Notes under the pieces: generated by a model
The model's database searches: none
What the model was told of the DNA's origin: nothing
What the model saw: only the letters and a program-made list of their open reading frames with translations
DNA from: Vitis vinifera
Lineage: Eukaryota > Streptophyta > Magnoliopsida > Vitales > Vitaceae
Assembly: GCF_030704535.1 (NCBI RefSeq)
Contig: NC_081808.1
Coordinates: 25,651,001 to 25,715,000, forward strand
Length of the DNA: 64,000 bases
Reading direction: 5' to 3'
Shown here: one piece after another, positions 35,451 through 47,736 of the stretch
Position numbering within the stretch: position 1 is the stretch's first letter
Layout of the letters: every line of letters starts with the position of its first letter
Made by a program: the position numbers and the translations under genes

Positions 35451-36032
35451 TTGCTTCTTTATCAGCTTTTGTTGAGTCAAATGGTAAAATAAGAAACCAG
35501 CATCTTCACTGCTTCACTTGGAAGCACTGCAGGGGTGTTGGCCTCCTTTCAACCACGTAAGAATTGATGGTGTGTGAAGGTGGGGGTTGAGAGCAATTTG
35601 ACCACAATATTTAACTCACTAGCCACCTTCTGCTTCCACCCTCATTGGAGTTGGCATTTAGGCACTCAGACGAGGACAGGTGGATGGTTAAATATGCAGC
35701 GAGCAACTGTAGTTTGTAAGAGCAAGAAGGAAGGCCGGTCGACCAAAAATGCAAATCCCACAAGTACACAAGCAATTGAATTTGGACTACCACTACCTAC
35801 CCAAAATACAATTTATCATAATATAGTTGAACCAACTAGAAAATATTGGAGTCAGGTGAATTGTACTACTTCAGTCCAAGTGAGAAAAAATAAAATATTC
35901 TGGAGTTGAAAGACTAACTAAAAATATAGACATTCCTAAATGGATTAGCATGGCCTTCGCTCTGGAGATTTCACTGGTAACTTGGGTCTAACTTCAAACC
36001 TCTCAGCAGGAGTTTCTCCTCCCAGATTCCTG
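35451..36032. other. Intergenic DNA and ARID gene 3' UTR
   Basis: Little can be said about it. The right part should include the 3' UTR of the minus-strand ARID gene, whose stop is at 36033-36035. The 35574-35909 frame has no recognisable motif and low coding character. Confidence 0.5.
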
Positions 36033-39000
36033 CTAATCTGACTGCTCAAATGGAACTCTGACAAACAATTGTCCATGCAGTGTCACCACAGCTGATGTCT
36101 GGTGTGGGTCGATTCTTGAAGGTAAACTGACAACCTGAGAGAAAAATAAACACCAGGATTATTCTAAAATTTATCCAGTACTTGTTTTACTACCTCAATC
36201 TTCCTTAAAAAATTACACAAATAATGCACCTTTTTAAATGGCGTGACGCCCCAAGGATTATCAGGATGCTCTGGTTCCCCGGTTATAACTAACCGCCCTG
36301 CTGGATCTGATTGAACCCTCACCTGAGTTTGCCAAAGAATAAGAAAAGAAACACTTCAGCTGATACGCATATGTAAAGCCACCAGTCAACAAACATAAAA
36401 GATATCAAGGTTGAATGATGGCTTGGTTAAATCTGCCACCACAATTTTTCTGGTTCCTCATTTTAGTTCATGAACCTATGAAATGATAATTTCAATAAAT
36501 CTCTCAACCCACCCCAACCCCTTTCTACCTGCTCCGGACATATAATTGAACAGTGAGCATCTGATGGAGGAATTACAAAACACCGAGGCACAAATAGTAA
36601 TGATAATAATAATTATTATATTATTATTTACCAATCCAACCAAGATATCCTAGGTTGACCCAAATTGGGATTGAGTTAACAATGTTGGTTGGGGCAACCA
36701 TGCCAGCCCCTACGTTTGTGTTTGGGCTTGGGTTAGTGTCCAACTCAACCAATGAGGTAATGACTATAAAACCTGCTGCCTAGGCATCTAGACATCACAT
36801 GGATGGCATGCCTATCAATAATCAACCACCAGGTCCATAAGGCAAACAGAAGGGGGTAGTATACTACACTAGTTTTGAATGATGTCATTCCGTAGAGCTA
36901 TCTATGCATCAAATGGAGGAAAAAGTGAATAAGTAAAAAAGAAGGTTTCAGGAGTACCATACCTCCTCTCGCAGAAGCCCAGGAACTAAAGCATAAACCT
37001 CGAAACAATCTTTCTGCACCATGGGAATTTTTCATTACAAGTAGTTAAAACTTGAACATGAAACATCCAGTAATGCACTGTTATTTATTAGCACATGATC
37101 CAGAAAACTTACAGTTCTCCGCACATTGATCTTCACCCAATCAGCTGGGGGTCCAATATCAACAACTGCTGTGTCCAATCTAGCCAATAATGAATAAATA
37201 AGTAAATAAACTCATGCTACCACAAGGGAGAGGAAACATTACTGTGTATACAAAGACCATCAATCTAGTTTCAGTAGGATGCAAAGGACCTTAGGAGCTC
37301 TATTAAAAAACTTCCTATTGCCCAGACAAGGTTCCTAACCAATAAAATTATCTAATATTTGCTAATAATAATGGTTTGAAGATTCTTGTACAATAATGAT
37401 ACCTGAATTATCATATTCTCTTTTAATGTCCATTTTTGTTAAAATTTTGTATCACTACTGTTTCTTATCCAGTTAAGAAAAAGAACTAAAAAGAATGCAG
37501 GTTAGGTTAGTCTTACATTTCATTTCCCTTTATTTATTTATTTATATCGATAGACAAAGAAGCATATATATATATATTAAAAAGAGCGCCAAAAGTTCAT
37601 TTCCCTTTATTATGACACCATATTTTTTGACAGGTTATTTCAAGGAATTTGAAAACAAACTTTTATAAGTTCTTTCATTCTCAAAGTACTAACCATACTA
37701 GTTTTCATGAGTATGCCAATTTAACATACCATCTGCTAAGGTTATTTAGCATTGGCAAACTACAGAGAACTTATATTATAGGTGTTTCTTAGGGTTTCAG
37801 TTCATGGTTTTTTCATGCATTATTCCAAAGAATGATATTTGTAAAAAACATATTACCAATATACAAAAAGGATAGAGCAGGATGTTCTATGAGAATACTG
37901 TATGTTCCCATGTGCAAAGGCATCCAATCTTAGGATTGTGGGGATTTATCATATCTTGAGTAACTAACAAACAGTTGTTGAAGAATTAACATACAGTATT
38001 GAAAAACAAATAGATATACAAAGCAAATCAGCAGGAAGTCAAATCAAAGCATCATTCCTTTTGAACAAATGTCACCTATGAACCATGTATTAAATATCTA
38101 TGCAATAAATGAATAGGCAATTTTAATAAATAGTTCTTTTGCCTAGCTCCAACAAAAAAAAAAACAACAAAAAAAAAGTGTCAGCCATGAACTATGGATT
38201 GGAAATCCATGCAAGAAATGAATAGTGCTAAAAGATAGGTTGAGTACAAATTCTAACGAAGTATCACTTATTAACATAAATAGACAAACCCAATAAAAGT
38301 GGCAAGGATCTCAACTGTGGTTTAGCTGCTTTGGTGCGTGCAGCTTTGACAGCATGCTCAAGGTTCGATGGTTTCTTGCGTTTAAGTAAACCTGAGTCAA
38401 TAGACAAAAATTCAAATTGAGGGGCAGTTTGCAGGCTAAATATATTTTTATGGATAATACTCTTGTTCAGAAGCCATACCAATGTTTTTGAGCTGTTTTT
38501 CCCGCTTTTGCAAAGAAATGGAGCTCTTATCCTACAAAAGACAGATGTTATATTATTAAATGTTACAATCTAAAAAGATATAAGACAACACAATACAGAG
38601 CAAAATGAGTGCGCCTATTCTAATATTCCTAGACCTTGATAATCGGGTCACCAACTTCACCGTTACCAAGAAGACGCTGTGAGTGCCAACCCTGCATCGC
38701 CCGAGCTGCAGCATCCCTTCGTGCTCTGCCTGATCCTGAAGCCTGAATACCACCAGCACACATGAAGTGGTCAGCATACATGAAGTGGTTAGCATATATG
38801 TTCATGAATAATGATATCTGGTGCATATAACAATGGATACATGAAATTATATGTAAACTATTATTCTAGTCTTCCTTTTATATGTCTGCATATTTTGACC
38901 TCTTATGTTATTTAAAAAGTAACTTCGTATTTTAATTGACTGCTATACACCAAAAGGAGTCCAATTTCTCTCCTTAGTGTCTGTGTCACATCTCCCTCTT

Positions 39001-41079
39001 AAAAACCATGTTTTATATATAATACCTTGTTATACCATTCTTATTATCTTCTCATATTCCTGCAATGGAAAGTCTTCCATAATTTTTTTTTAACTAACCT
39101 AATAAAAAGAATGGGTCAAATTTAAAATTCAAAAGATTGCTAAAGATAGCATTGAGAGATACCATTGCCCGAGATAACATCCAACCGTCAACTTAAATTT
39201 TCATTACAGTCAAGAGACCTCTACTCCAACAAATGAATGTAATAATTACAGCTATGATTTTACCCAACCTAATAAAAAGATTAAGTCAAATTTAAAATTC
39301 AAAAGCTTGCTAAAAGATAGCATTGAGGGCTAACATTGGCTGAGATGACATCCAACCATCAACTTAAATTTTCATTACAGTCGAGATACCTCTACTCCAA
39401 CAAAAGAAAGCAATAATTACAGGTATGATTTTGACCTGATTTTCAACATTCATGGGCTCTGCCAGGGAAGAAACAGGAACACTGAGCTCACCGCCACGTG
39501 TTTTATGCCTTTCATAATCCAGAAGTGCCTGAAGAAAATAAAATAAGAAAACATTAACATTATGCAACCACAGAATTGATTACACAAGAAAGCAAATAGA
39601 CACAAACTGGTAACAAAAGTTGTAGCTAACAGAAGTGGTTATCGAACAATCATCACAAGATACAGCAAGAGCAACCATGAAAAGAGGATGTCCTAGAAGG
39701 AATTCAGCTTAACACATAGGCTGCAGCTACGGAAGTGATGATCTAACAATTGACACAAAATAGAGCACGAGCAACCAAGAGAGAAGGTAATAAAAGGAAT
39801 CCAGTGAAGCTGCAATACAATACACAAAAAATATTTATAAACATGCAAGCACATCAAAATGAAACAATGGGTGAACCTAGTTTCAGGTCTTTAGGAACAA
39901 GATGCTCAAAAGTAGCACAATGGTCTAATTTTTGCTTTCTCAACCTTGTGCTTTGCGACTGCAGAAAGTAAAGAGTGTGAAATGGGGGTCCTGATCCACT
40001 TGGCTGCTAAGATTATTGCATAGGTGGAAAGCTTGTCTAATCAGTTCTCAAAAAATTCCAGTGTGGAAGCAACTAGAGGTCCTGACCTTTTGAAACCACA
40101 TCCTATGCATATCCAGGACATCGTATAAGATGTAGGATAGTACCAAGTCGTCCTCATTAATATAGATTGCTTGAAAGGATTTGCAAGTCAAATGGATGAA
40201 AATTGTCCACTTGGAACAATATACCCAATCAGCATCTGAATTTTAATTTCACAACCAGAAATTTTAAATTTTTAAAGTTTCACAGGCCAAAGCATTTTAA
40301 GTTGAATGCAGACTATCTCAACTTAAACTTGAAGAAACAATAAATTGTTTGGTAGATTAGCTCCAACAGATGAAACTGATTACCATGGCACAAAGTTGTA
40401 GTATCAGTCACTAACTTGGGAGGTGCCGAGGCAGATTGGTCTCAGCATCTCAAATCGATATCGGTTATACTCATAATAAGATGGTTAAAAAGCTTTAAAA
40501 ATTATAAAAAAATAATGCAAATTTTCATAAAAATAATTACAATTAGATGGACTCGACAAACCAATAAAGAATCTATTACTTTTGTGTTTAAATAGTCATG
40601 AAAGCCTGTGCTCAGATTGGTTTATGATTGTATTAAGAATTGAAAACTCTACTGTTTAAAGCATAATTATTTTCCACTAAGAACTTGTAACTTCATGGTC
40701 ACTCACATTGAATGATGAGACAATGTGACTTTGGAACTTATACAGACTCAGCACCATAATGCAATTTGGTCATGACTTGACTGTATCTCAATTATACCAG
40801 CCATGATTTGGACATGACACAGCCATACCAACCAATTCCTATTGGAAAATCTTGTATTGGGTCACAATATCTCGGCAAGGCCGTCCAATATATGACTCCA
40901 CCAAGTTGTATCAAATTCGGCCAATGCTTTGAACCTTGTTCACTACAGTCATTTATGGGTAATTTACAAAAGCTCCAGCTTGATCAAAAAGAATACTTTA
41001 TGTGCCACACTGGATAAATTACACAAACATGCAGGGACATATGCATGCACATGGAGAATTTATAGAAAGAGAAAATGCA

Positions 41080-41131
<52 letters not shown>

Positions 41132-44100
41132 GAAAAATAATTCTATATAACACACCAAAAAACAAATTACAAGCAAGTAGACATGTAAATTTGCAAGAAA
41201 AGAAACATTAAATCTATCTAAAGTAGAAAATATAATTATCAATCTAATGGTCTATCAAAAAAAAATAATAATTATCAATCTAATGATCACCTTCTCATAA
41301 AAACCTCGAAATGTCCATGAAACAGTAGTACATGTCCTGCACACACAATAAAAGGAAAAAATTCAAATTAATCACCTGAGAACAAATTAAATCAATTGAA
41401 TGCCTAAGAAGATGAAAATCATTCCCCTAAAACGTACCAAAAATATATACTCTTATTCATTTTTTAATTAGTTGGTTCTCTGTTTATCCTTTATTTCTTC
41501 TAAATAGAATGGTGTGGTGTGCAATAGCATTTCTAGCAAAGTAAATGAAGAACACAGAAGACTCGACCATGTGTTATGACCATAACGGGGGAATTGAGCA
41601 AAAATAAGTGGATGGCTAGGAACACCAAGGTACATAAAGGATTAGTAATGGAGATTATGTAAGTTATCCAAGGGACATTTCTGCATAAAAGGAATACTAA
41701 TTGGGGCTTTAAATTAGTAGAAATGATCAGGCAGTACTCCCCATGATTCTGATCCAGAGTATGCTCCTATCCACTAATTAAAGAAATAGCTATCAGGAAC
41801 AAAATAATCCTTTACTTTCTTTTAAAGCCCCCTTCACTTTTGTTTAGAAAGAAGACTAGGAATGAAAAAAAAAAAAAGAAATAATGTAATTACAATAGAA
41901 AAAATCTTTTCTTATTCTTTCTTTCTTATATCCATATTCATAGAGATAGAATTCTTGTCAGGATTCATGAACTAATATAATGTCTAATTCTTTTTCGTAA
42001 TGGAAAAGGCGGGGTTGAAATATCTATTGATATTTCTACAAGGAGTATTTTATTGAAGGATTAAGTTATTAATCAACAAAGAAAATATTAAAGGATGAGA
42101 GAAATTCGGAAGTACCTTTTTTATTTATTATTATTATAGATTACAGCAGACAGAATTCCATTGGCATAATTCCGGGACCTTCAGGTAGATTTTGACTCTA
42201 TCTATCCTACAAATATATCAAGATAAATAAATAATACCGACCCGGTCCCTAGATTAATTTGTGGCCCTCGAGGAGCCGTATGAAGTGAAAATCCCATGTA
42301 CAGTTCTATAATAGCGATGGGAGCAGTGATGTTATCACCGACTATGACTATCTAACGGTTCAAGTACAGTTGAGAAACAATAACTTACATACCAAAGGAG
42401 TGCCCCCATATTACCGTGATTCAGATTAGAAATATATGATTTAGCAGATTGCAGCAATTGAGAATGTATGAACATTGAATATTAAACTAATCTACATCAA
42501 TTTCTAGGCAAAATGGTTTATAGCAGCAAAGCAATAACTATCACTCCATAAGACAAAGCAATGGAATTTGAATATGTAAGCTAATTATCATACTTTGGGG
42601 GTTTAAAGGACTCTCCCACTTGCCGCCACAGTTTGCATGAAGTCACCTATCCACAAGTAGAATACACTTGTATTATATAGTATTGGAAATTATCAACAGA
42701 ATAATTTTGAAAATTGAAAATAGCGCACCCTGCTATGGATTATAAAATTTTATACATTCAAGTTGAAGTTGTTTAAGAAAAATGAAAAGAATAAAAAATA
42801 AAAAAAATAAAAAAATAAAAACTTTGGAGGATGGGAGTTGGGGAGGAATGCATCACTGCTGATCCACATGCTCATCTAACAGTTGACCAGTAGATAGTTA
42901 GCCCAAACTACCTGTATCAACAACACCAATCCTTTACCATTTTGTTTGCCATACCCTTTAGATAAATCATTTGCAATCATATTTTTTCTTAATGTCAATG
43001 TGGTATTCCTCTCATCCTTTTGATAGACACCCTTTGTGCCTTACACTTGAAAAGAGCATAGTGAATTTAAACTTCAAATGAATAGAAAATAGCAAAAACT
43101 AAAGGGTCAGAAAAACAGCCTTTGTTTGACATGCAATATACTGAATGTCCGGGAAGAGATAAAGACCACTCTAATTCAGGTTGACTGATGTTGAATAAGT
43201 ATATCAAATGAATAAGTAGCCAGAGAAAAAAAAGGATAGAATTAAAATTGGACAGATCTTTTAAGAAGTTTAACACCAACTGAGGCCAAGATGAGAGAAA
43301 TTTGACAAGGATGATTTGGTCTACTCAGTAAAAGAGCAATGATTGAACCACTTGAAAGGTATAAGAACTTGACAACTAATTTTTAAAAAATATCCCATGA
43401 TGCTATTCAAATTTTGAAGTTCAGTAACAAATAACATGATGAAATGAGGAAGGCAAAATCAGTTATACCTTGTCATAGCCACCCAATCTAGTCACCGCTC
43501 TCCATAATCTTAAATCCATAAGGAGTGGACGAATGTTAGCAGAGAGATGGAATAATTATTTGTAAACATACAGAAGAAAGGATCACCAAAAACTTACTTA
43601 AGGCAATTTAATCCTTCACCATAGAATTTAGGAGGCTTGAATTCCATGCTCCTTTCCCGAAAGAAATTTTCCAGCTCTTTCATGAATGCCACTTGCTCCT
43701 CCTCAGTACCTGATTCGTTGCCCTCATACAAATTTGTCTCTAAAAGAAACGATTGGTTTAAGTTGCCATTTTCTCTGGGCGTGTGTACCTCCATTGCAGT
43801 CACCTCATTCTCTTGAGAATGGGCTTCAGCTACAGGCATATCCATGTCCATTGCAGTCTTCAATTGTTCCTCATTCTCATGAGAACGCGCTTGAACACTG
43901 GGTGTTTCTACCTCCACTGCATCGACCTCATCCTTCCCTTGTTCTTCGTTTTCATGAGAAGGAAGTTCAGTTATGGTTGTCTGTACCTTCATTGCATTGA
44001 CCTCGTTATTCAACTGTTCCTCCTTGTGAGGAGAATGAAGTTCATCTCCCGGCGCGGGCACCTCCATTCCACTAACCTCATTCTTCAAATTTTGCTGACT

Positions 44101-44553
44101 TTCATGAGGATGAGACTCAACTTGGGGATGGGGTGGGTGAAGCTCCACTGCTTTGACTTTATCATCCAACTGTTGCTGTTTCTCAAGAGAACAGGGTTTA
44201 ACCACATTATCCAACTTTTCCTCTTTCTCAGGTGAATGAGGTTTAACTGCAGGGGAATGAAGCTCCATCACGTTGACCTCCTTCTTCAACGGTTCATTCA
44301 CTACCGGGAGTGCATTCACCTCACTCTTGAATTGTTCCTCGTCCCCCTTCACAAGAGGGGAGCGTTCCCCATCATGCGTGATATGAGGAGCAGAGGGAAT
44401 AGAAGTTTGAGGATCAGTTTCAGTATGGGCATCAAGGGAATTGGGGTGTGTATCAACCAGGGGTTGTTGAGGCGGATTCAAGTCTTGAGGTTGCCCTTCA
44501 GCCACCGCATCCGCATGTTGTCCCATCCCTTCCTCATCCTTGGCATCACCCAT
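36033..44553 (-). CDS. ARID5: ARID-HSP20 chromatin protein (plant ARID3/5/6 type)
   Basis: Plant ARID3/5/6 proteins join a DNA-binding ARID domain to a C-terminal HSP20-like fold; Arabidopsis ARID5 is a subunit of ISWI chromatin remodelers. Exons, in order: 44553-43598, 43508-43469, 42646-42594, 41336-41291, 39528-39436, 38742-38635, 38531-38480, 38391-38316, 37179-37113, 37013-36963, 36322-36230, 36134-36033. All are GT-AG, the frame is continuous and the product is 578 aa. Residues 1-283 are acidic and disordered-looking, with ~25-aa degenerate repeats. ARID spans about 284-375 (EEEQVAFMKELENFFRER, PPKFYGEGLNCLKLWRAV, LGGYDKVTSCKLWRQVGESF). KREKQLKN and KKPSNLEHAVKAARTKAAK form a basic linker. 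The HSP20 domain is about 475-578 (VDIGPPADWVKINVRRTKDC to GQLFVRVPF). The exact paralogue (3, 5 or 6) is not decided here. Confidence 0.93.
37114..38315 (-). other. ARID gene introns 8 (with exon 9 border)
   Basis: Intron 8 spans 38315-37180. It is AT-rich with a short (TA)n at 37566-37578. No embedded gene was recognised. Confidence 0.6.
39096..39435. repeat. 170-bp tandem duplication in ARID intron 5
   Basis: The landmark AACCTAATAAAAAGA at 39096-ish recurs at 39266. The copies also share TCAAATTTAAAATTCAAAAG, GATAGCATTGAG, CAACTTAAATTTTCATTACA and CTCTACTCCAACAAA. The right copy runs up to the exon 5 donor at 39435. The copies are about 90% alike by eye. Confidence 0.8.
39529..41290 (-). 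other. ARID gene intron 4
   Basis: This 1.76-kb intron includes the TA/GA compound microsatellite at its upstream end. The remainder is AT-rich without recognisable content. Confidence 0.7.
41080..41129. repeat. Compound (AT)n(AG)n microsatellite
   Basis: Roughly 22 bases of AT repeat are followed directly by about 28 bases of GA repeat, in ARID intron 4. Confidence 0.95.
42140..42385 (+). mobile_element. Putative organelle DNA insertion: group II intron 3' part
   Basis: Within ARID intron 3, 42273-42308 reads GAGCCGTATGAAGTGAAAA then TCCCATGTACAGTTCTA. This matches domain V of plastid/mitochondrial group II introns: AGC triad, GAAA tetraloop and a paired GTATG/CATGTAC stem. Surrounding sequence (CCTCGAGGAGCC before; GCGATGGGAGCAGTGATG after) also looks organellar and is less AT-biased than the host intron. 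I could not name the source intron. One stem base differs from the usual CGG (here CAG), as expected for a decaying nuclear copy. Borders are approximate. Confidence 0.55.
43777..44343 (-). repeat. Degenerate ~25-aa coding repeats in the ARID protein N-terminus
   Basis: About eight units follow the pattern HENEEQLKxEVxAMEVxxPxxxxxS. Examples are HESQQNLKNEVSGMEVPAP, PHKEEQLNNEVNAMKVQT, HENEEQGKDEVDAVEVETP and HENEEQLKTAMDMDMPVAE. The nucleotide period is about 75 bp. They lie upstream of the ARID domain. Confidence 0.75.
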
Positions 44554-45008
44554 CTCTTTTCTTCCCTTGTATTACCTGAGTAACCCTAAATCAAAATCTA
44601 CGAATTCAACATACGCTTCAAACTCCAAATGCTTAATAACGAGAATTGAGAATTAAAATCCAGTAAAACAAAACAAACAGAAACAATATCAGAGGTTTGA
44701 GTAATATCAACAGCAACGAATGAGAAAGGACAAGAAAGACGGGATATTGATTTCTGATTGCAGAGAATTAAAACCGAAAAAACAAAAACAAAAATCGAGA
44801 AAAAAAAATCTATAGAAAAGAAAGCCGAAAAAAAAAAAGAATAGAGGGAAGGAGAAGGAGAAGAGGAACTCGCCTAGAGTGTTGAAGTGGAACAAAGAGC
44901 GAAGAAGAAAACAGAGGAGAGAGAGAGAATCACCGGTGACCCAGCTTCTTCGATAAAAAACCCTAATCCGTTGAATCCACCTTCCTCCGTCGCCGACTGT
45001 CTATCCTA

Positions 45009-45016
45009 CTTATATA
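45009..45016 (-). promoter_or_regulatory. Candidate TATA box of the ARID gene
   Basis: TATATAAG on the minus strand lies about 455 bases upstream of the ATG. The leader would include GA-rich sequence and possibly a 5' UTR intron, since a TTACTCAG acceptor lies about 27 bases before the ATG. The support is motif and position only. Confidence 0.4.
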
Positions 45017-45019
45017 CTT

Positions 45020-47199
45020 ATTTGACACGTGGACTCCACTCTTCATTATCTCTGTCTTTAATCTTTAATTTATAATTTTTGATTACCAAACACACGCGCC
45101 CCCCACGTGAGAGATTGGCAGCTGGTCGAAACGACGTCGTACCCAGAGTCATATTATTATATTTTAGTGTGCAAACATTGTGAACACAGTCGTTGTCATT
45201 CCACATAAAATTCAACCTCAAAAAGAGGCTTTTGCTTGGAAGTCAAATCAAAGAAAAAATCACATGATTCAGTGAATCACAACATGTTTTCTTCTAGATT
45301 TTATTGATCAATGGCCTTTTTCTTTATACTTGGAAAATTTGATGAAAATTAAGTGTTCTTAATATAATCCTTCTTTTAATGATTATCTCAACCAATTTGC
45401 TAGTCCTCATTTCATCATTATATGATTTGTTTGGGATGTAGTATTTTTGTTTTCGCTTTGATTAGAAATTGAAATTAAAATTGAAACCCATCGTTTTAAA
45501 CAATAATATTAAAATTATTAAATATAAAATAAGACAATGCATATAAAAAACAAAACAAAATTCAGATTTCCAATTCACTCACCATTCTAATAGTTGGGTG
45601 GAATATGTTTCTTTGTTAAAAGAAATAAAAAATAAAAAAATAAACATAAAAATGATTTATAGCTATTTATTTTTATTGACAAAAATGGTAATGTTCCAAA
45701 TGGGAGCAAAACTATTTAGGCTATATTTTGCTGTTGAAAAATTTCAGAAGAAAATACAAAAATTAGGAAAATAGAAAAATAAAATAAAATAAAATTTAAA
45801 ATTAATAAATGATATCTTAAACTCATTTAATTTATTTTAATTTTTTAATATAATAATTGTATTCCTGACAAATATAAGTTTATAATTAATTTAACCTATT
45901 TTATTTTTCATAACATCATTAAATATAATTAGAAAATCATTTTTCTTCATATTTTTTTCTTTATACTTCCCTAAAACCAAATATAACAACAAAGGAATTT
46001 GGATTCATTTCCATTATTTTTTTTCATTTTTCGTACACCATTAGAAGTGAATTAGGATTTATCAAAATAATATAGTGTTTAATAATTGAAATATCTTCCC
46101 AAAATAACAAATAATAGAACACCATGAAATTTATAAAGAATGAAAAACAAACACAACATTTGTAACAATGAACAACAAATGCAACCATTCAATTTTTTTT
46201 CCCTCTTATTAAAGCCTTTCAAGCTATAAACGATAAACTTTTTGCTTTGCATAAGACTGATACTTAGTATTTGGTATTTTGATTAAACGGTACAAAGCTC
46301 GATTGATTGCTAAGAGATTTTCTCAATAATATAATTGTAAGGTTGTTTACCAAGTCACACTCACTTTCATGTTTTCAATTTTCTGTTGACAAACTCTTGA
46401 TGCTTTTTATAGCCACATCATAAGTTTGTGGGGATGTTAAAAATGATTAATATATTTAATTAGAATTATATATTTAGTTAGTATATATTTATTTATTTAA
46501 TTACTATATATCTTATTTATTTAGTTATTATATTAAATTTTTTTTAAAATTAGTCTATATTAGATTTTTTAGGTTTATTTAAATTCTAATAGTATTGTAC
46601 CTATTTCAAAGAGAATTCATAATAAGAAATCTTAGATTTTTTTTTTTTTCTCTTTGAATCTTTTTTAGATTTCAACGGTAAGTAACTTGGATGGATTTAA
46701 TTGTGTAGATGGGTAAACCCAATTCAAATATTAAAAAAAATAATTGTCCAAATTCACTCAACATGTCATGTTTTGCTCAAACCGCATTAGGCCAATTTTC
46801 CCAACTTGCATGCTTATTGATGAAATGGATAACATTGGAAGTCTATTCATGGATTTGGAGACATAGTTTCTCAAAGGGAGGAACAATGGAGTTTTGATTG
46901 TGATGTGGGTTAGGATGTGAATAATGATTGCTACCCATGGAAGTTGTAATCTCAATCCATATAAATGTATGATAAAATTGAAGTCATTTGATGAGTGTAC
47001 AAATATATAAGATTAAAGTATAAACAAATGAATTCGAAGTATGAAACAATGAGAACAAGTTACAAAGCAATGAAATTAAATTGTATACATGACATGTTAT
47101 GGTTTGTTCCACTTTTCATAGATATCCATTAGATATGGTAACAAGACTCAAAATGATGTGGAGTGGAAATGTAAAAAATACACTACTAGTGACAAACAA

Positions 47200-47258
<59 letters not shown>

Positions 47259-47420
47259 AGATTAAAAATAAATTAATTATTTTGACTTAATACATAAATT
47301 TATATTAGTAAATTATTTTATCAAATATATTTAATTTAATTTAAATTAGAGTGTGCTTAAAAGTATTTTTATTTGAAGTGTTTTTAGTGAAAGTATTTTC
47401 TTTATAAGTGTTTTTAAGAA
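45020..47420. other. AT-rich intergenic DNA
   Basis: The left edge holds upstream promoter sequence of the ARID gene (an ACGT-containing stretch near 45109 and 45133). The rest is poly-A/T-rich with no coding signal recognised. Confidence 0.6.
47201..47255. repeat. (TA)n microsatellite, about 54 bp
   Basis: A pure AT dinucleotide run lies in intergenic DNA. Confidence 0.95.
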
Positions 47421-47433
47421 AATCATTCATTAA

Positions 47434-47552
47434 GCGTGCATTTGACAGTGATTTTAAGAAATATTTATAATATTTTTAACACTTAAAAATTTTTATCTCA
47501 CAAATATGAGAAATATTAAAAACACTTTCCATAATTACTGTTAAATATACTT
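47434..47552. mobile_element. 119-bp PIF/Harbinger-like MITE
   Basis: The left end GCGTGCATTTGACAGTGATT and the inverted right end AAGTATATTTAACAGTAATT agree at 14 of 20. TAA flanks both sides (47431-47433, 47553-47555). Length and internal sequence (ATTTTTAACACTTAAAAATT) match the MITE at 14583-14701. Confidence 0.65.
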
Positions 47553-47630
47553 TAAAAGTTTTTCCATAAAACATTATAAATAATTTTTCAAAATTTTAAA
47601 AGTGTTTTCTATATTTTATTAAACATCTAA

Positions 47631-47736
47631 AAGCGCGTTTGACAGTAATTATAGAAAATATATTTGAAAAATAAAATATTTAAAATATTAAAAAAAAGAT
47701 TATAAACGTTTTTTAAAATCATTATCAAATGCATTC
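47631..47736. mobile_element. 106-bp related MITE
   Basis: The left end AAGCGCGTTTGACAGTAATT and the inverted right end GAATGCATTTGATAATGATT are similar, with TAA at 47628-47630 and 47737-47739. It is a diverged member of the same family, 78 bp from its neighbour. Confidence 0.6.

Noticed and set aside
43686-44583. Several plus-strand frames opposite ARID exon 1
   Set aside because: They are antisense shadows of the repeat-bearing acidic coding exon.
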